From: Rikenella sp031549665
GTDB lineage: Bacteria > Bacteroidota > Bacteroidia > Bacteroidales > Rikenellaceae
Reading direction: 5' to 3'
DNA length: 64,000 nt
NCBI GenBank assembly: GCA_031549665.1
Contig: JAVBPJ010000010.1
Span: 24,722 to 88,721 of the forward strand
Part shown: positions 61,324-64,000 of the stretch, one piece after another
Position numbering within the stretch: the stretch's first letter is position 1
Layout of the letters: each line of letters opens with the position of its first letter
Notes under the pieces: generated by a model
What the model was told of the DNA's origin: nothing
Databases searched by the model: none
Seen by the model: the letters and a program-made list of their open reading frames with translations, nothing else
Position numbers and translations under genes: made by a program

Positions 61324-63270
61324 ATGAGCGCAAATTACAAACTTGCCATCGAGGGCGGATTGAAACCGGGCGCCGAACCCGCCGACATCATCGCCCGCTT
61401 CGAGCGCATCCCCACCTACGTGGCCTCCTCCTCGGAAGAAGGGGCGGATTATGTGGCCGAAACAATCGTCCAAACCATCCGGCAAAAGACCGCCGCCGGG
61501 CAACCCTGCGTGCTGGCCCTGACGGCCGGGAAATCACCCATCAACATCTACCGCGAACTTGTACGCCGCCACCGCACCGAGGGGCTGAGCTTCAAAAACG
61601 TGGTGATATTCACCATCTACGAATTCTACCCCATCGCACCCACCGAACAGCAGAGCCACACCAGCCTGCTTTACGATGAGCTGATCAGGCAGGTGGACAT
61701 TCCGGCAGAAAACATCCACCTGCTGGACGGAACCGTGAAACCCGAACAGGCCAGCGCATTCTGCCGCCAGTACGAGGCCGAAATCCGCAAATGCGGCGGG
61801 ATCGACCTGATGCTCCTGGGGATGGGCGACCACGGACAGGTGGCCCTGAACGAAGCGGGGTCGTACCAAAATACCCACACCCGCGTGGTGGCCCTGAGCA
61901 ACGCCTCGCGCAAGACGATCGCCTCGCTCTTCTACGGGATCGAAAATGTCCCCACCCGAGCCCTGACCATGGGCATCGGAACCATCCACGATGCGAAACA
62001 GATCATCCTGATCGGTTGGGGCGAGGAAAAAGCCGAGGTTGCGGCCCGCCTGATCGAGGGTCCGATCGATAGCTCCATCCCGGGCACCTACCTCCAGGAG
62101 CATGAAAACATCCAGGTGGTGCTGGACGAGGGAGCCGCCTCGCAACTGGTGCGCATCAGCACCCCGTGGCTGGTGGGAAGCTGTGTGTGGACGAATAAAT
62201 TCATCCGCAAGGCCCTCCTGTGGCTCTGTCAAAAAACCAACAAGCCGATCCTGAAACTTACCTACCAGGACTATATCGACAACCACCTGGGACAATTGAT
62301 GGACGAAACAGGAAAAAGCTATCATCAGTTAAACATCCAGGTGTTCAACGACTTGCAGCACACCATTTCGGGCTGGCCCGGCGGAAAACCCAATGCCGAC
62401 GACTCAACCCGCCCCGAACGCTCCTACCCCTTCCCGAAACGGGTGGTGATCTTCAGCCCCCACCCTGATGACGACGTAATCTCAATGGGCGGTACTTTCC
62501 TGCGACTGGTCGATCAGGGACACGACGTACACGTGGCCTACCAAACTTCGGGCAACATCGCCGTACACGACGACGTGGTGCTGCAAACCCTCGACACGGC
62601 CCGCGAATGCGGCCTGGGCGATCAGTACGAACCGGTACTCGAGGTGATTCGAAATAAAGCCAAAGGACAGGTCGAACCCATCGAACTGCGCCAACTCAAA
62701 GGAGCCATCCGTCGCGCCGAAGCCAAAGCCGCCTGCCGCAGCTTCGGACTCAACGACCAAACCAACGTCCACTTCCTGAACTTGCCGTTCTACGAAACGG
62801 GATCGGTGAAAAAAAGCGGCATCACCCAAGCCGACGTGGATATCGTGATCGAACTGCTCCGCAACATCCAACCGCACCAGATCTATGCGGCGGGCGACCT
62901 GTCGGATCCCCACGGAACACACCGAGTTTGCATCGAAGCGGTACTCGCCGCCATAGGCCAAATCCGCGAAGCGGGCGACCCCTGGCTGAAAGATTGCGTC
63001 ATCTGGCTCTACCGCGGAGCCTGGCAGGAATGGGACCTCGATATGGTCGATATGGCCGTCCCCCTCAGCCCCGACGAGGTGATCAAAAAACGCCACGCCA
63101 TCTACCGACACCTCTCGCAAAAAGATATCGTCCCCTTCCCGGGAGAAGATAAACGCGAATTCTGGCAACGAGCCGAAGACCGAACCCAAGCCACCGCCAT
63201 GCTGTACGATAAACTCGGAATGGCCGAATATCAGGCCATCGAGGTCTTCGTGAAATACCCGATCTTCTAA
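61324..63270 (+). CDS. nagB: NagB-like/PIG-L fusion (annotated type: glucosamine-6-phosphate deaminase)
   Basis: The 648-residue protein has an N-terminal NagB-like domain (about 30-290) and a C-terminal PIG-L deacetylase domain (about 370-600). This architecture is common in Bacteroidota. PIG-L motifs are intact: SPHPDDDVISMGGTF with H380-P-D-D-D and DPHGTHRVC. In the NagB domain the catalytic positions differ from E. coli NagB: Y99 stands where Asp72 is expected (FTIYEFY for FNMDEY), and H170 and Q172 where Asp141 and His143 are expected (GMGDHGQVALNE). E177 (Glu148) is kept. The NagB half may therefore be non-catalytic or act differently, with the PIG-L half removing acetyl groups from an amino sugar. 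Confidence 0.85.
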   Translation: MSANYKLAIEGGLKPGAEPADIIARFERIPTYVASSSEEGADYVAETIVQTIRQKTAAGQPCVLALTAGKSPINIYRELVRRHRTEGLSFKNVVIFTIYEFYPIAPTEQQSHTSLLYDELIRQVDIPAENIHLLDGTVKPEQASAFCRQYEAEIRKCGGIDLMLLGMGDHGQVALNEAGSYQNTHTRVVALSNASRKTIASLFYGIENVPTRALTMGIGTIHDAKQIILIGWGEEKAEVAARLIEGPIDSSIPGTYLQEHENIQVVLDEGAASQLVRISTPWLVGSCVWTNKFIRKALLWLCQKTNKPILKLTYQDYIDNHLGQLMDETGKSYHQLNIQVFNDLQHTISGWPGGKPNADDSTRPERSYPFPKRVVIFSPHPDDDVISMGGTFLRLVDQGHDVHVAYQTSGNIAVHDDVVLQTLDTARECGLGDQYEPVLEVIRNKAKGQVEPIELRQLKGAIRRAEAKAACRSFGLNDQTNVHFLNLPFYETGSVKKSGITQADVDIVIELLRNIQPHQIYAAGDLSDPHGTHRVCIEAVLAAIGQIREAGDPWLKDCVIWLYRGAWQEWDLDMVDMAVPLSPDEVIKKRHAIYRHLSQKDIVPFPGEDKREFWQRAEDRTQATAMLYDKLGMAEYQAIEVFVKYPIF

Positions 63271-63302
63271 GGGTTTCCCGCGCTGTTTGCTTCATTGCTT
63301 CC

Positions 63303-63340
63303 GGCTCGAATCTCTCGCAGGTTCGAGCCTTTTTTCTTTT
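63303..63340 (+). terminator. Intrinsic terminator after the NagB-like gene
   Basis: GGCTCGAA (63303-63310) pairs with TTCGAGCC (63322-63329) across a loop of 11 nt, followed by a T-rich tract (TTTTTTCTTTT). It closes the ddl-nagB transcript ahead of the repeat region. Confidence 0.75.
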
Positions 63341-63351
63341 GAGTCTGCCCC

Positions 63352-63800
63352 AACAGTACCAACTGTCCTCAGGCCGGACTCTTCGAGTCTTCTTTTGGAG
63401 TTTGTACCAACTGCGCTCGGGCCGCGCAGGCCCCGCGTGCCCGCGGCGGTCCGTGTGCCCACGGTGGGCTTTCTTGAGTTTGTGCGACTTTCGGCCTGCC
63501 GGAGTTGCGCGGTACTTACGTACCTTTCCGTGAGGTGCAGGCTTCCCTCGCCTGAAAACGAGTTTTCGCTCGGGAGCCTCCCTCACGGAAAATCTACCGA
63601 TGTTCCGCAACTCCTCCGCCGAACAAACCTCGCCAATGTAACTACGTCAACGGCCAAACCTCTTTGCCGCAACTTCTGCGTGAACAAATCTACGGAAACA
63701 TCCATTTTGCGATTCCCACCCAAATGAATCGCTCTGTCGGCATTGCTGAACAGAACGACACCCCGCTGCAACTACGGCAATACCTAAACCTCTGTGCCGC
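63352..63800 (-). repeat. Structured repeat, copy 5 (full length, minus orientation)
   Basis: On minus the order is the same as in copy 4. A 21-bp block (63784-63764) is identical to 19185-19205. Next come TTTGTTCACGCAG.AGTTGCGG, GACGTAGTTACATTGGCGA and a second TTTGTTC with AGTTGCGGAACATCGG. The core hairpin GAAAA-CTCG-TTTTC (63567-63554) sits in outer stems GTGAGG/CCTCAC and AGGC/GCCT. GGTAC-GTAA-GTACC (63524-63511), the GC arm (63449-63395) and ACTCGAAGAG with CCTGAGGACAGTTGG end the copy. Confidence 0.75.
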
Positions 63801-63899
63801 AACTCCACAAAGGGGGGAGGGTTTGCCTAAGTTTGACCGAACGGTCGGATAGCAGCCATACTGGTCCGACTATTGGATTATGGCGTTTTCTCACGATGT

Positions 63900-64000
63900 T
63901 GATGTTGATTGGCCGTGATGGCGGCAGAGGCGCCCGGATGCGTTGGAAAGAGCCGACGGCTTTGGAGATGGGGTGGGGAGGCGAACGAAAGCTTGCTTTC
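63900..64000 (+). repeat. Structured repeat, copy 6 (cut by the right edge)
   Basis: GGATGCGTTGGAAAGAGCCGACGG, split over 63932-63956, and the following TTTGGAGATGGGGTGGG match the minus strand of copy 1 (18567-18530) closely. The core hairpin GAAAG-CTTG-CTTTC ends exactly at position 64000. The remaining modules would lie beyond the window. Confidence 0.65.

Larger units (their letters stand above)
63271..64000. other. Gene-free region with the same structured repeats
   Basis: After the NagB-like gene no credible coding gene is found up to the window edge. A terminator lies at 63303-63340. Two copies of the structured repeat lie in opposite orientation (63352-63800 and 63900-64000, the last cut by the edge). 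Open frames here follow the repeat DNA. Confidence 0.75.

Overview
The window looks like a chromosome segment from a relatively GC-rich member of the Bacteroidales (Bacteroidota), perhaps an Alistipes-like Rikenellaceae. The lineage call rests on the following: Bacteroidota-type promoters (-7 box TAnnTTTG) in front of many genes; a fused SecDF; a NagB-like/PIG-L fusion protein; a DUF4296 lipoprotein next to an amidohydrolase; and class I fumarase, RibBA and Rel proteins of the Bacteroidota type. Family placement is inference. No rRNA, tRNA, CRISPR array, prophage or insertion sequence was seen.

Layout. 1-5258 (minus): a tightly overlapping operon running from an Ig-like lipoprotein through an outer-membrane barrel, RbfA, a LolE/FtsX-type permease and a DUF4296 lipoprotein to an amidohydrolase cut by the left edge. 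5315-8594 (plus): RNase HI, a GH20 hexosaminidase and dCMP deaminase. 8726-11738 (minus): class I fumarase and an MscS channel. 11860-18286 (plus): SecDF, a LolD-type ATPase, a U32 protein and an rRNA-methyltransferase-like protein. 18287-20098: a 1.8-kb gene-free stretch full of structured repeats. 20099-21496 (minus): DnaA. 21954-30183 (plus): phospho-sugar mutase, PhnP-like MBL hydrolase, SDR, peroxiredoxin, RecA, Rel, a small membrane-anchored protein and a HIT protein. 30184-32333: AT-richer DNA holding an XRE-type regulator surrounded by TTACA/TGTAA dyads.

32334-52711 (minus) is a surface-polysaccharide locus of 18 genes. Its promoter-proximal half encodes a nonulosonic (legionaminic-type) acid pathway: LegC-type aminotransferase, NeuD-family acetyltransferase, NeuB/LegI synthase, hydrolysing 2-epimerase, PtmE-type CBS/nucleotidyltransferase and CMP-sugar synthetase. 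Three Gfo/Idh/MocA oxidoreductases, a class III aminotransferase and a PtmA-like SDR follow. The distal half holds an SGNH hydrolase, a lipoprotein esterase, Wzx, a candidate GT-B transferase, a GT4, Wzy, a GT32-like and a GT2 transferase, and a 4,6-dehydratase that could supply LegB activity. Together these could make, activate, assemble and export a nonulosonate-containing glycan.

52962-63270 returns to housekeeping genes: an LptF/G permease, RibBA and Fmt on plus; a thiamine cluster (NMO-like, ThiE, ThiL, ThiD) and a DivIC/FtsB-like protein on minus; then Ddl and the NagB-like/PIG-L fusion on plus. 63271-64000 is again gene-free and carries the same repeat family as 18.3-20.0 kb.

The most unusual signal is that repeat family: at least six copies with a shared modular order. 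Their hairpin stems differ in sequence yet stay paired, and G-U-type wobbles fall on one consistent strand, which suggests a structured RNA or a mobile palindromic element not explained by any gene.
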